This document shows, piece after piece, positions 33,712 through 42,944 of a stretch of DNA of 43,205 nucleotides. The DNA is from Jingyaoa shaoxingensis (GTDB lineage: Bacteria > Bacillota > Clostridia > Lachnospirales > Lachnospiraceae): the NCBI RefSeq assembly GCF_014385005.1, contig NZ_JACRSZ010000021.1, positions 1 to 43,205 of the forward strand, given 5' to 3'. A model generated the notes under the pieces. It ran no database searches. It saw only the letters and a list, made by a program, of their open reading frames with translations, and had not been told where the DNA came from. How positions within the stretch are numbered: position 1 is the first letter of the stretch; every line of letters starts with the position of its first letter. Made by a program: the position numbers and the translations under genes.

Positions 33712-34365
33712 ATGGCAGACAAAATACAAAATGCTTATGAAACATCAAAAAATATATATGACGATGTTCTTACGCAAAGAAATATTTTCAGCAAACTGTA
33801 TATTAAGTTATTTTGGAGTGGCACTGATGATAATGATATAGCACGAAAAGTTTTATCATATGTTCCTGATGACTTTTCAGGAAATCTTCTTGATGTTCCG
33901 GTTGGAACTGCTGTATTTACGGAAAACAAATGGAGTTCTCTGAAAAATGCACATATTACTTGTATTGATTACAGCATGGATATGCTTGAACAAGCCAGAA
34001 AAAGACTTGGTAGTCATGCACATATCAAATGTATTCAGGGTGATGTGGGAAATCTGCAAATGGAGAATGAATCTGTTGATACTGTTGTCAGTATGAATGG
34101 TTTTCATGCATTTCCTGACAAGCAAAAAGCATTTCATGAAATATGGCGTGTTTTGAAACCAGGCGGCAATTTCATTGCCTGCTTTTATATCAGGGGAAAA
34201 TCGAAACGGACAGACTGGCTGGTAAAAAATATTCTTGCAAAGAAAGGGTGGTTTTCTCCACCATTTCAGACGGAGAAAGAGCTGAGAGATATCCTTCAAA
34301 AACTATATAAAGAAACGGATATCCATGTTGACGGTTCTATGGTATATTTCCGTTGTGTGAAGTAA
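33712..34365 (+). CDS. class I SAM-dependent methyltransferase
   Basis: This 217-aa methyltransferase shows NLLDVPVGTAVFTENKW (motif I with Asp-Val-Pro-Val-Gly), CIDYSMDMLEQARKRLG, IQGDVGNLQM and MNGFHAFPDKQKAFHEIWRV, followed by LKPGGNFIACFYI. I chose ATG 33712 because GGAGGG lies 5 nt upstream; the longer frame from 33646 begins inside the upstream gene. It is the third gene of the trio and is followed by a terminator. It is a different branch from the first methyltransferase. The substrate is unknown. Confidence 0.9.
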   Translation: MADKIQNAYETSKNIYDDVLTQRNIFSKLYIKLFWSGTDDNDIARKVLSYVPDDFSGNLLDVPVGTAVFTENKWSSLKNAHITCIDYSMDMLEQARKRLGSHAHIKCIQGDVGNLQMENESVDTVVSMNGFHAFPDKQKAFHEIWRVLKPGGNFIACFYIRGKSKRTDWLVKNILAKKGWFSPPFQTEKELRDILQKLYKETDIHVDGSMVYFRCVK

Positions 34366-34386
34366 TGCAATGATGCTGGATTTATA

Positions 34387-34424
34387 ATAAAGTTTCAGAT
34401 AATAAGTCTGGAACTTTATTTTTG
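34387..34424 (+). terminator. terminator after the methyltransferase trio
   Basis: ATAAAGTTTCAGA and TCTGGAACTTTAT form a 13-bp stem with one G-T pair, followed by TTTT. Confidence 0.88.
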
Positions 34425-34494
34425 TCTAAATGGATTATTGCTGTCCGTTCAGGTCTGGATAATGCTCGATTCTCATGTTAAGATAATAGAAAAG

Positions 34495-34510
34495 GTTAGA
34501 TAAAACTAAC
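34495..34510. promoter_or_regulatory. candidate DtxR/MntR-type metal box, copy 2
   Basis: GTTAGATAAAACTAAC is a perfect GTTAG/CTAAC inverted repeat with a 6-nt spacer, 35 nt before the AraC start. It shares 14 of 16 bases with 31533-31548. It probably puts the AraC-ABC-ECF operon under the same metal-sensing repressor as the ZIP unit. Confidence 0.65.
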
Positions 34511-34545
34511 ACAAAGGAATACCACTATGTGAAAGGAGAAGAAAT

Positions 34546-35538
34546 TTGAATATAAATGAAATTGCAAGACTTGGAAGTAATGTGAAGCCTGTGATTCAGA
34601 ATGAGAATTGCTCTGTTCTTATGTTAAATGATGCGACAGGAGAGGGCGTTATGACGGTTTACCGAGTAATGCCAGGTGTGATGATTTGTTTTTCAGACAT
34701 GCACATGGAACAGTGCGCATCTGAATTTGAATTGAAGAATGACAGAAAAATATTCTGTATTGACCACTGCCGGGAGGGAAGAATTGAGATGGAGGTAAAG
34801 CCAGGTGTGTTCAGTATTATGCAGGAAAATGAACTCCGTTTGGATAACAGAGAAAATCATAAGGGGACGACTTATTATCCGTTGAAGCATTATCATGGAG
34901 TCAGTATTTTCATGGAAGTTGCGGAAGTTCAGAAGGCACTTGATGAAATGTTTCATGGATTTTCCGTATCTATTGAGGAGCTTCGAAGCCGTTATTGTTC
35001 AGAAGAGAAACCTTATGTAATTCGTGGAGATAAGGAACTTGGGTCAATTCTTTCCGGATTTTACCAGAAAAACATGGCACATCCGGAACTTGCAAAAGCA
35101 AAAGAATATTATCAGATAAAAGTCGTGGAATTATTGTTGTACTTAAACACGATGACCGTAGAAGACAGGAAAGAAGTCAGACCATATTATTACAAAACTC
35201 AGATGGAAAAAATCAAAGGGATTCATGCGCAGATCACAGGGAATCCTCAGACACGGTTTACCATCGAAGAACTTTCCTCTATGTATGAGATTCCACTGAC
35301 AACTATGAAAAAATGCTTCAAAGATGTTTATGGAGATTCTATTTATTCTTATCAGAAAAGGTATCGCATGAATCTGGCTGCAAATATGCTGTTACAGGAT
35401 AAAGAGAAAGAAGTACAGGAGATCGCCGCAAGTGTAGGATATGAAAATCCGGGGAAATTTTCATCTGCATTTCGAAGTGTGATGGGTCTGTCTCCGGCAG
35501 AGTACCGATTCAGAAAGGAAACCTTTGATGGAAAATAA
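34546..35538 (+). CDS. AraC family transcriptional regulator
   Basis: This 330-aa regulator has an N-terminal ligand-sensing half (about 1-215) without a recognised enzyme fold. The C-terminal double HTH (about 225-325) has FTIEELSSMYEIPLTTMKKC and the classical VQEIAASVGYENPGKFSSAF block ending MGLSPAEYR. The start is TTG with AAAGGAGAAG upstream. It is the first gene of the ABC-ECF operon and overlaps the next by 11 nt. The arrangement parallels YbtA with YbtPQ in siderophore systems, where the AraC protein activates on binding the siderophore. That parallel is inference. Confidence 0.92.
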   Translation: MNINEIARLGSNVKPVIQNENCSVLMLNDATGEGVMTVYRVMPGVMICFSDMHMEQCASEFELKNDRKIFCIDHCREGRIEMEVKPGVFSIMQENELRLDNRENHKGTTYYPLKHYHGVSIFMEVAEVQKALDEMFHGFSVSIEELRSRYCSEEKPYVIRGDKELGSILSGFYQKNMAHPELAKAKEYYQIKVVELLLYLNTMTVEDRKEVRPYYYKTQMEKIKGIHAQITGNPQTRFTIEELSSMYEIPLTTMKKCFKDVYGDSIYSYQKRYRMNLAANMLLQDKEKEVQEIAASVGYENPGKFSSAFRSVMGLSPAEYRFRKETFDGK

Positions 35539-37339
35539 AAAAGTATCAGAAAAAAAAGACAGCTGGCTGAAAGTGTTACTGAGCTATACCGAAGGAAGCG
35601 GGCAAAGGCTTGGAATATCCGTTATTTTATCTGTTATCAGTATTATCAGTGGACTTATGCCATATTATTGCATTTACCGTGGAATTGATTTGTATATAAG
35701 AAATTTGAATCAGGCTCCTATGCAGGAAATTTTAAGATGGTGTCTGTATGCCTTACTCTTTTATATTATAAAAATCGTAAGCTTTTCCGCATCCACATGG
35801 ATATCCCATATAGCAGCCTATCACATATTGGAGGGTTTAAGGCTCCGCCTGACAGACCGGTTTCTGAAAGCACCATTAGGAGATGTGGAAGGGCACAGTA
35901 TTGGTGAAATCAAGAGCATTATGGTAGAAAAAATCGAAAATATGGAACCACCCATTGCTCATATGATTCCGGAAGGAAGCGGACATATCCTGCTTCCGGT
36001 AATCAGCTTTATCGCTTTGCTTACGCTGGACTGGAGAATTGCACTGGCTTCTCTTGTAACCGTTCCATTGTCTTTGGTATTTATGACACTTACCGTGATT
36101 ATCAGCGGAAAAAGTTTCACTCAGTACGACGAATCCAATGCACATATGAACAGTACTATTGTGGAATACATAGAGGGCATAGAGGTTATTAAGGCATTTG
36201 GCAGGGCAGGAACCTCTTATGAGAAATATGCAAAAGCAATTCTGGATTATAAGAAATTCGTTGTGAAATGGCTGTCTTCCACCTGGATCACCATGAAAAT
36301 GACATTCGCCCTGTTTCCATCGACACTGCTTGGAACTTTGCCTGTGGGACTGTATCTGACGATGCATGGTCAGTTGACCATATCACAGCTTGTGCTGGCA
36401 GTCATGCTGTCCATGTCCATGGTGACATCTTTTGCAAAAATAGAGGTATTCTCTGAAAATCTTCGTGAAATGCAATATAACATCGAAAGCATACAGGATT
36501 TCCTTACGATGAAAGAATTGCCGGAGCCTTCTGTATATGCAAATATCAACAGCTATGATGTGAAACTGGAAAATGTGCATTTCTCTTATACCGGTGAGGA
36601 AAAGGACGAAGTGCTGCATGGAATTGACCTGACGATGCCGGCAGGAAGTTTTACTGCATTGGTCGGACCGAGCGGGGGAGGTAAATCTACAGTAGCAAGG
36701 TTGATTTCAAGATTCTGGGATGTGACATCCGGCGGCATTACCATAGGCGGTGTAAATATTAGGGAAATGCCATTGTCACAGCTTTCAGAAATGATTAGTT
36801 TTGTGACACAGGATAATTTCCTGTTCCGGTGTTCTATCATGGAAAATATACGTCTCGGCAATCCGGCTGCATCGGATGAAGAGGTACGGGAAGCAGCAAG
36901 AAAGGCATGCTGCCAGGAGTTTATAGAGAAGCTGCCGCAGGGCTATGATACCCCTGCAGGGGAAGCAGGAAAACGGTTATCCGGTGGAGAAAAGCAGAGG
37001 ATTGCCATTGCCAGAATGATATTAAAAAATGCACCGATCATCATTCTTGACGAAGCAACTGCATTTACGGATCCGGAAAATGAGAACAAGATCCAGAAGA
37101 GTATAGAAGAACTGACAAAAGGCAAGACATTGCTGGTCATTGCACACAGACTTTCCACAATCACAGATGCAGACAAAATCGTTGTTTTGAAAAATGGCTG
37201 TATAGAAGGGGCGGGAACCCAGGAAGAGCTGCTTCAGAATTGTCAGCTTTATCAGCGAATATGGCAGGCTCATGTGGGAGCAAGACACTGGGCAGTGGGA
37301 AGTCAGAAAGAAGGTGAAGACTCATGTTTAGCACTGTAA
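35528..37339 (+). CDS. ABC transporter, fused membrane and ATPase half-transporter (first subunit)
   Basis: This 603-aa half-transporter has an N-terminal six-helix type IV (exporter-fold) membrane domain (about 15-320). The ATPase domain (about 345-580) has Walker A GPSGGGKST (about 379), signature LSGGEKQR (about 483) and Walker B IIILDEAT (about 504). It is paired with the next gene, so a heterodimer is expected. ATG 35528 is preferred over TTG 35525; AAAGGA lies 8 nt upstream. It overlaps the AraC gene by 11 nt. YbtP/YbtQ and IrtA/IrtB are known exporter-fold pairs that import siderophores. Given the metal box this is a reasonable model, but drug or peptide export is not excluded. Confidence 0.9.
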   Translation: MENKKVSEKKDSWLKVLLSYTEGSGQRLGISVILSVISIISGLMPYYCIYRGIDLYIRNLNQAPMQEILRWCLYALLFYIIKIVSFSASTWISHIAAYHILEGLRLRLTDRFLKAPLGDVEGHSIGEIKSIMVEKIENMEPPIAHMIPEGSGHILLPVISFIALLTLDWRIALASLVTVPLSLVFMTLTVIISGKSFTQYDESNAHMNSTIVEYIEGIEVIKAFGRAGTSYEKYAKAILDYKKFVVKWLSSTWITMKMTFALFPSTLLGTLPVGLYLTMHGQLTISQLVLAVMLSMSMVTSFAKIEVFSENLREMQYNIESIQDFLTMKELPEPSVYANINSYDVKLENVHFSYTGEEKDEVLHGIDLTMPAGSFTALVGPSGGGKSTVARLISRFWDVTSGGITIGGVNIREMPLSQLSEMISFVTQDNFLFRCSIMENIRLGNPAASDEEVREAARKACCQEFIEKLPQGYDTPAGEAGKRLSGGEKQRIAIARMILKNAPIIILDEATAFTDPENENKIQKSIEELTKGKTLLVIAHRLSTITDADKIVVLKNGCIEGAGTQEELLQNCQLYQRIWQAHVGARHWAVGSQKEGEDSCLAL

Positions 37340-39084
37340 AAAGAATCATTGACTGGTGTGGCAGTTTTAAAAAGAATCTGTATATCGGTTTTGTTTTTTC
37401 CTTTTTTTCAGGCTGGTTTGCGGCAATGCCGGTCATATGGGCGGCATATACGATCGGAAAGTTTGTAGAATGCGAGGGGCAGGGAAAAACTATTTCAGCG
37501 AATTGGATTGGGAAAAGTATCGTAATTCAGCTGCTTTTCATCTTTCTGCGTTTTCTGTTTGATTATTTAAGGGCAAGATTTCAGGAGTCGATCAGTTATG
37601 AATTGATTGCCAGAGACAGACTGGCAGTGGGAGATGCGCTGAAGCGTGTATCTTTAGGATATTTTCAGAACATGAATACAGGTACGATTCTTAATTCCAT
37701 CACGACAGGCCTTCATACACTGGAAGGAATGGGAATCCGTATGATTGATAACTTTGTAGGAGGTTATCTGAATTTTATCTGCATCCTTTTGTGGCTCACC
37801 TGTGTGAACTGGAGAGTAGGGCTGATTGCAGTAACGGGTGCCGCTGTTTCCCTGATATTCCTGTTCATCATTTCAAAATACAGTACAAGAAATGCACCAA
37901 TCCTTGCTGCGGCAAACAAGGAGCTGACCGGAGCAACCCTGGAATACGCGAGAGGACTTTCTGTAGTGAAATCCTTTGGAAAAGCAGGAGCTTCTATGGA
38001 GTCAATGAAAAAAGCATGCAGGGACAGCCGTGACATTAATCTGAAAATAGAATGGGGATATATTCCTTATAATGCACTGCATTTGTTGGCGTTAAAAACA
38101 GCAAGTGTGTGTATCGTAATCGCTGCGTTTTATCTGGGATTTTCTGGACAGTTGGATTTTACTTATATGATGTTTGTGATTCTGCTGTCATTCCATGTGT
38201 TTGGTTCTTTGGAGCCGATTGCAGACTGTGCTCATGTACTGGCTGTCATTGATGACGCCCTGGAGCATTTGGATGCGTTGACCCAAGAGTCCTTCATTGA
38301 TGCAGATGGACAGCAGATAGAGATTGCACACTATGATATCGAATTTCAGAATGTAGATTTTTCTTACGGGGAAGGGAAGGAAAGAAGACAGGTGCTCCAT
38401 AATGTGAATCTGAAAATTCCGGAACATACAGTGACTGCAATCGTGGGCCCTTCCGGAAGCGGAAAATCTACGATCTGCAATTTGATTGCCCGGTTTTATG
38501 ATGCAGACAGTGGAAGTGTTCGTGTGGGAGGACATGATGTGAAAGAATTTACCTGTGACAGTCTGTTATCCAACATTTCCATGGTATTTCAGAATGTATA
38601 TTTGTTTCATGATACAGTGAGGAATAATATTTGCTTTGGAAAACCGGATGCAACAGAAGCGGAAATGGTAGAAGCGGCAAAGAAAGCATGCTGCCATGAT
38701 TTTATTATGGCATTACCGGAAGGCTACGATACTGTCATCGGTGAAGGGGGTGGGAGCCTGTCCGGTGGAGAAAAACAGCGCATTTCCATCGCAAGAGCGA
38801 TTCTAAAAGATGCACCGATTATTATACTTGACGAAGCGACAGCCAGTGTAGATCCGGAAAATGAACATTTGATCCAGGCAGCTATATCGGAACTTACAAA
38901 AGGAAAAACCATAGTGACAATCGCACACAGACTGGCAACAATTGAGCAGGCAGATCAGATTCTGGTGGTGGATGATGGGCAGATTATTCAGAGGGGAACC
39001 CACAAAGAGCTTGTGGCTGTTCTTGGAAAATATAAGGATTTTGTAGATATCAGAAGTCAGTCGGAAGGCTGGAAAATCGGCTAA
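37324..39084 (+). CDS. ABC transporter, fused membrane and ATPase half-transporter (second subunit)
   Basis: This 586-aa partner of the previous half-transporter has a six-helix membrane domain (about 15-310). Its ATPase has Walker A GPSGSGKST (about 374), signature LSGGEKQR (about 478) and Walker B IIILDEATASVDPENE (about 498). Both subunits keep a catalytic Glu after Walker B, so neither site looks degenerate. It overlaps the first subunit gene by 16 nt, which implies translational coupling and fixed stoichiometry. The ECF genes follow in the same direction with AAGGAGG spacing, so all five transporter genes and AraC form one operon. Confidence 0.9.
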   Translation: MFSTVKRIIDWCGSFKKNLYIGFVFSFFSGWFAAMPVIWAAYTIGKFVECEGQGKTISANWIGKSIVIQLLFIFLRFLFDYLRARFQESISYELIARDRLAVGDALKRVSLGYFQNMNTGTILNSITTGLHTLEGMGIRMIDNFVGGYLNFICILLWLTCVNWRVGLIAVTGAAVSLIFLFIISKYSTRNAPILAAANKELTGATLEYARGLSVVKSFGKAGASMESMKKACRDSRDINLKIEWGYIPYNALHLLALKTASVCIVIAAFYLGFSGQLDFTYMMFVILLSFHVFGSLEPIADCAHVLAVIDDALEHLDALTQESFIDADGQQIEIAHYDIEFQNVDFSYGEGKERRQVLHNVNLKIPEHTVTAIVGPSGSGKSTICNLIARFYDADSGSVRVGGHDVKEFTCDSLLSNISMVFQNVYLFHDTVRNNICFGKPDATEAEMVEAAKKACCHDFIMALPEGYDTVIGEGGGSLSGGEKQRISIARAILKDAPIIILDEATASVDPENEHLIQAAISELTKGKTIVTIAHRLATIEQADQILVVDDGQIIQRGTHKELVAVLGKYKDFVDIRSQSEGWKIG

Positions 39085-39099
39085 GGAGGAACGAAAGAC

Positions 39100-39696
39100 A
39101 TGGAAGAATCAAGAAAACTATCAGGAAAGGATCTTATTACAATAGGAATCTTCTCTGCAATTTATTTTGTGCTCAATCTAGCAGCTATGTTTACTGGATT
39201 TGTGCCAGTGTTGTGGCTGCTGTTACCGGGCGTGACAGGAATTGTGACCGGAATCCCATTCCTGCTTATGACAGCTAAAGTGAGAAAACCAGGGGCAGTA
39301 TTTATTATGGGAACAATTACTGCATTGCTTTATTTCGTGACTGGTCAGTTTACAGTATTGTTACTGATTACATTTGCTATTGCATGTATATTGTCGGAAC
39401 TGTACAGGTCTGTGACAAAGTATGATAACAGTTTTACACATATGATGATATCGTTTGTGTTTTTCTGTTATGGAATGCTTGGCTCTCCACTGGCAATATG
39501 GGTGTATAAAGACAGTTTTTTGGCGCAGATTCAGCAAAATGGAATGTCTGCAGAATATGTCCGGTCTTTATCGGGATTGATTTCTACGCCAATGCTGATT
39601 ATACTTTGTATCTCTCCAGTCATAGGAGGCGTGATTGGAGCGTTGATTGCTAAAGGTTTATTCCGTAAGCATTTTAAGAAAGCAGGGATTGTCTGA
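39100..39696 (+). CDS. MptD-family (Trep_Strep) ECF transporter S component
   Basis: This 198-aa membrane protein begins with SGKDLITIGIFSAIYFVLNL and has about six helices. LLPGVTGIVTGIPFLLMTAK and the C-terminal ISPVIGGVIGALIAKGLFRK match the MptD/Trep_Strep group of putative ECF S components. These bind the substrate and dock on EcfT. The substrate of this group is not established. The metal box and the YbtPQ-like pair point to a metal complex or siderophore. CTAAGGAGG precedes the ATG. The stop and the EcfT start overlap (TGATG). Confidence 0.82.
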   Translation: MEESRKLSGKDLITIGIFSAIYFVLNLAAMFTGFVPVLWLLLPGVTGIVTGIPFLLMTAKVRKPGAVFIMGTITALLYFVTGQFTVLLLITFAIACILSELYRSVTKYDNSFTHMMISFVFFCYGMLGSPLAIWVYKDSFLAQIQQNGMSAEYVRSLSGLISTPMLIILCISPVIGGVIGALIAKGLFRKHFKKAGIV

Positions 39697-40373
39697 TGAA
39701 TAAGATAACAGTCATCAATCATCTTGATCCAAGAGCTGGGCTGTGGCTGCTTTTAATGGCAAATATTGGTATGTTCTGTCAGAAAAATTCTGAGCAGGGG
39801 AGTATGCTTTCAGGCATATTTCTCCTGCTTATGCTGGTGCATGGACTATATAAGGCGGCAGGTAAAGGTATCGTTTTACTTGTTTCTTTCCACCTTTTAC
39901 TAATGTATGTATTTCCGCAGTGCCCCGCATGGATGAATATGGTGTTTCCAGTTTTAATTAATTATTCATTACGTATGCTACCATGTGTTCTGGCAGGTTT
40001 GCTGCTGCTTCGAACATCGTCCATGCAGAAAATGATCGCTGCCATGTATACACTGCATCTACCACAAGGTTTTATCATAGCAATGTCCACGACACTTCGA
40101 TATTTTCCAGCTTTGAAAGAGGAGTTCGTACATATAAATGCTGCTATGAAACTTCAGAATATCTCATGGGCATCCCGCTTGGAGTGTACGGTAGTTCCAT
40201 TGATCGTGTCTGCAGTCAATACATCGGATGAAATAGCAGCGGCGGCAGTGGCAAGAGGAATCGAGAACCCAGGAAAAAAGACCAGTGAAATAACACTTCA
40301 CATGGGAATTTCAGACTGGTTGATAATGATTTTGGTAACAGTTGGAATTCTTATAGTGGTGATAGCAGGATAA
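39696..40373 (+). CDS. ECF transporter transmembrane component EcfT
   Basis: This 225-aa protein has about five membrane helices and a long cytoplasmic coupling helix region. LDPRAGLWLLLMANIGMF is the usual start, and AAMKLQNISWASRLECTVVP near residue 145 resembles the coupling motif. AVARGIENPGKKT is the conserved A-R-G motif that contacts the ATPase. It joins the S component to the ATPase and is translated from a start overlapping the S-component stop. The neighbouring dedicated S and A genes make this a complete, self-contained (group I type) ECF transporter. Confidence 0.88.
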   Translation: MNKITVINHLDPRAGLWLLLMANIGMFCQKNSEQGSMLSGIFLLLMLVHGLYKAAGKGIVLLVSFHLLLMYVFPQCPAWMNMVFPVLINYSLRMLPCVLAGLLLLRTSSMQKMIAAMYTLHLPQGFIIAMSTTLRYFPALKEEFVHINAAMKLQNISWASRLECTVVPLIVSAVNTSDEIAAAAVARGIENPGKKTSEITLHMGISDWLIMILVTVGILIVVIAG

Positions 40374-40378
40374 AGAGA

Positions 40379-41761
40379 ATGATAAAGTTTGAAAATGTAA
40401 ATGTAACAATACAAGGGAAAAGAATTCTGTCAGACGTGAATCTGGAGATACAGGATGGAGAGTTCGTATTGATATGTGGGGAAAGTGGATGTGGAAAAAC
40501 CACAATGACAAAATTGATTAATGGATTGATTCCACATTTTGTGAGGGATGTCAGCGTAGATGGAACGATTACGGTTTGCGGGAAAAATGTTGCAGAGATA
40601 CCTATGTATGAAATTGCAGAGCTTGTAGGGTCTGTTTTTCAGAATCCAAGAACCCAGTTTTTTTATACGAATTCTAATGCTGAGATGGCATTTGGCCTGG
40701 AAAACAGAGGCGTGGAACCGGAATATATACGAAAAAGAATTAAGAATACAATAAATGAATTAGATATAGAGAAGCTGGAAGACCGGGATGTATTTTCCAT
40801 GTCAGGTGGTGAGAAACAGCTTCTTGCGTTTGCATCAGTATATGCCATGAATCCGCAGATTTATGTGCTTGATGAGCCGTCGGCAAATCTTGATATGGCA
40901 GGAATCAAACGGTTGAGTGAAAGACTGAGGGTAATTAAGGGAAAAGGGCATGCGGTAGTTGTGGCGGAGCACAGACTTTCCTGGGTTCAGCAATTTGCAG
41001 ACCGAATTCTTTATATGAAAGAAGGACATATAGAACGGGAATTTACACCATCGGAGTTCAGGACTTTGTCAGATTCAGAGCGGGAACAGTTGGGATTAAG
41101 GAGTATAGTGCCGGAACAGATACAGATTCCGGAAATTTCCGGTGACTTGGAAAATGCAGAGCTTAAGGTGTGCAATCTTTCCTTTAAGAGAAAGAAACAG
41201 ATGATTTTTCAGAATATTAGTTTATCTGCAAGAGCGGGAGACATCATCGGTATCACAGGGAAAAACGGTGCCGGAAAATCTACTTTTTGCAATTGCTTGT
41301 GCGGTCTGCTTAAGCCCAAAGGCGGCGAAATTCTGTATCAAGGGAAAAAGCTGTCGGAAAAGGCCCGGACCAAACTGTTCGGGATGGTCATGCAGGAAGT
41401 CAATCATCAGTTGTTTTCAGACAGTGTAAAAAATGAATGTCTGCTTGCAAATGAAGAAGCCTCTGAACAAGAAATCAGGGAATTACTTGAAAAATTCGAC
41501 TTGGAAGAGTATGCAGAATATCATCCGATGATATTATCGGGTGGCCAAAGACAGCGGCTTGCTATTTGCCAGGCAGTTATGGGAAGAAAAAAGCTGCTCA
41601 TTTTCGATGAACCTACCAGTGGGTTGGATTTTAGGCATATGTGTCAGGTGGAAAAATTGATGAAACAATTGTCAGAAGAAAAATATATTATCATAGTTGT
41701 AACACATGACTATGAATTTTTGAATCGAACCTGTAAGGGGTATGTTAGGATAAATAGTTAA
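40379..41761 (+). CDS. ECF transporter ATPase, fused two-domain EcfA1A2
   Basis: This 460-aa protein fuses both ECF ATPases in one chain. The first half has Walker A GESGCGKTT (about 35), signature MSGGEKQLLAFA (about 141) and Walker B VLDEPSANLD. The second has Walker A GKNGAGKST (about 293), signature LSGGQRQRL (about 386) and Walker B LIFDEPTSGLD. Both sets look intact. The first half also has a Q-loop-like VFQNPRTQFF. It starts 5 nt after the EcfT stop. No clear terminator follows; the convergent peptidase gene ends 3 nt beyond. Confidence 0.92.
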   Translation: MIKFENVNVTIQGKRILSDVNLEIQDGEFVLICGESGCGKTTMTKLINGLIPHFVRDVSVDGTITVCGKNVAEIPMYEIAELVGSVFQNPRTQFFYTNSNAEMAFGLENRGVEPEYIRKRIKNTINELDIEKLEDRDVFSMSGGEKQLLAFASVYAMNPQIYVLDEPSANLDMAGIKRLSERLRVIKGKGHAVVVAEHRLSWVQQFADRILYMKEGHIEREFTPSEFRTLSDSEREQLGLRSIVPEQIQIPEISGDLENAELKVCNLSFKRKKQMIFQNISLSARAGDIIGITGKNGAGKSTFCNCLCGLLKPKGGEILYQGKKLSEKARTKLFGMVMQEVNHQLFSDSVKNECLLANEEASEQEIRELLEKFDLEEYAEYHPMILSGGQRQRLAICQAVMGRKKLLIFDEPTSGLDFRHMCQVEKLMKQLSEEKYIIIVVTHDYEFLNRTCKGYVRINS

Positions 41762-41764
41762 TTT

Positions 41765-42829
41765 TTAGGCTTCCCTGTCGTTAAGGTATTCTGCAAGGCT
41801 GTAATACAGCTCTCCCTCTCTTCCGCGAGTCTGTTTTGCAGCCGTCATGGAATTCAAGATCGCTTCCTGCTCGGCTTCTGCTGCAGCGAGAAAAGCCCGG
41901 TTGATCACATACTCCGGAATTGCTGATAGCTGAAGCAGTTCCTCCTCGCAACCGGACGGAATCCGGTTTGCTGTTGTAAAGCCGATCATGACTTCTCCGC
42001 TTCCGTGTCCTGTATAGCCACCGGTTCGTGCAATGCCAACTCCTGTTCTTCTCAGAATCCGTTTGAGCTGACGGCTTGTCAATGGGAGATCAGTAGCCAG
42101 AATGCTCATGATCGAACCTTTGTCTTCTTCAGATGCAGCCATATCATTCTTTTCCTGTTTCCATTCCAGAATTTTTGGACCAACAGCTTCTCCGTTCAGT
42201 ACAAAATCCTCGGTTGCACCAAAGTTTGACTGAACCAGAACGCCAATGGTGTATTCCTTTTCACCAATACAGATCACACGGGATGCAGACCCGATGCCAC
42301 CCTTCATGCCGTAGCAGATAGTACCGGCACCGGCACCCACATCCCCTTCTTCGAACTCCTCAGCAGCAGCCACAAAAGCCTGTCGCACTTCTTCTTCACC
42401 AACTGCACGTTTCTGGATCTGGTTGATCCTGCAGTCATTGCACTCACCAACGACCGGATTGATGCTCATGGGTTCCAGCCCATCGTTCTGGCACTGTTCG
42501 ATCACGATATCAACAAGTGCATTCCAAACCTTTCCGACATTTAATGTATTTGTAAGGGCAATCGGTGTTTCAAGGGTTCCAAGCTCCTCTACCTGTACCA
42601 GACCGGCACTTTTTCCAAAACCATTGTGGACATAGGCTGCCGCCGTATAGTGATTTGCAAATGCATTGTCCGGACCAGGGACGATCACGGTCACACCGGT
42701 ATGATTTTCTTCCGTGTTCACAGTACAGTGTCCTACCAGCACACCAGGTACATCTGTAATCGCATTTCTTTTTCCTGTTTTCACTCTTCCGGGTACAATT
42801 CCAAAGTCCCGAATCCGTTTTTTCTCCAC
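41765..42829 (-). CDS. P1 family (DmpA-like) aminopeptidase
   Basis: P1 peptidases are self-cleaving N-terminal nucleophile aminopeptidases. The 354-aa protein begins DFGIVPGRVKTGKRNAITDV and has VGHCTVNTEENHTGVTVIVP. The conserved VGAGAGTICYGMKGGIGSAS block is at about 164-183. The likely self-cleavage site is Gly238-Ser239, in KGSIMSILATDLPL, as in DmpA, giving an alpha chain of 238 and a beta chain of 116 residues. The start is GTG with a strong AAGGGGGG site. It would process N-terminal D- or L-amino acids or beta-peptides. It is convergent with the ECF operon and has no obvious functional link to it. Confidence 0.9.
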   Translation of the reverse strand: MEKKRIRDFGIVPGRVKTGKRNAITDVPGVLVGHCTVNTEENHTGVTVIVPGPDNAFANHYTAAAYVHNGFGKSAGLVQVEELGTLETPIALTNTLNVGKVWNALVDIVIEQCQNDGLEPMSINPVVGECNDCRINQIQKRAVGEEEVRQAFVAAAEEFEEGDVGAGAGTICYGMKGGIGSASRVICIGEKEYTIGVLVQSNFGATEDFVLNGEAVGPKILEWKQEKNDMAASEEDKGSIMSILATDLPLTSRQLKRILRRTGVGIARTGGYTGHGSGEVMIGFTTANRIPSGCEEELLQLSAIPEYVINRAFLAAAEAEQEAILNSMTAAKQTRGREGELYYSLAEYLNDREA

Positions 42830-42869
42830 GTTGTTTTCCCCCCTTGAACTTTGTCGGCTATTTCTAATG

Positions 42870-42875
42870 ATTGTA
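42870..42875 (-). promoter_or_regulatory. -10 box of the P1 peptidase promoter
   Basis: On the minus strand TGATACAAT is an extended -10 box, about 41 nt upstream of the GTG start. The -35 region (TTTTTA at 17 nt spacing) is weak. Confidence 0.45.
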
Positions 42876-42944
42876 TCATAGTTTTTGAGAAATAAAAACA
42901 GAATGTGGGAAAAAGCGGTTTAAGAATATATTGGGGTATGATCT

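Noticed and set aside
42005..42847. Several plus-strand frames opposite the P1 peptidase
   Set aside because: They are short shadows without ribosome sites or family likeness; the minus-strand peptidase explains the region.
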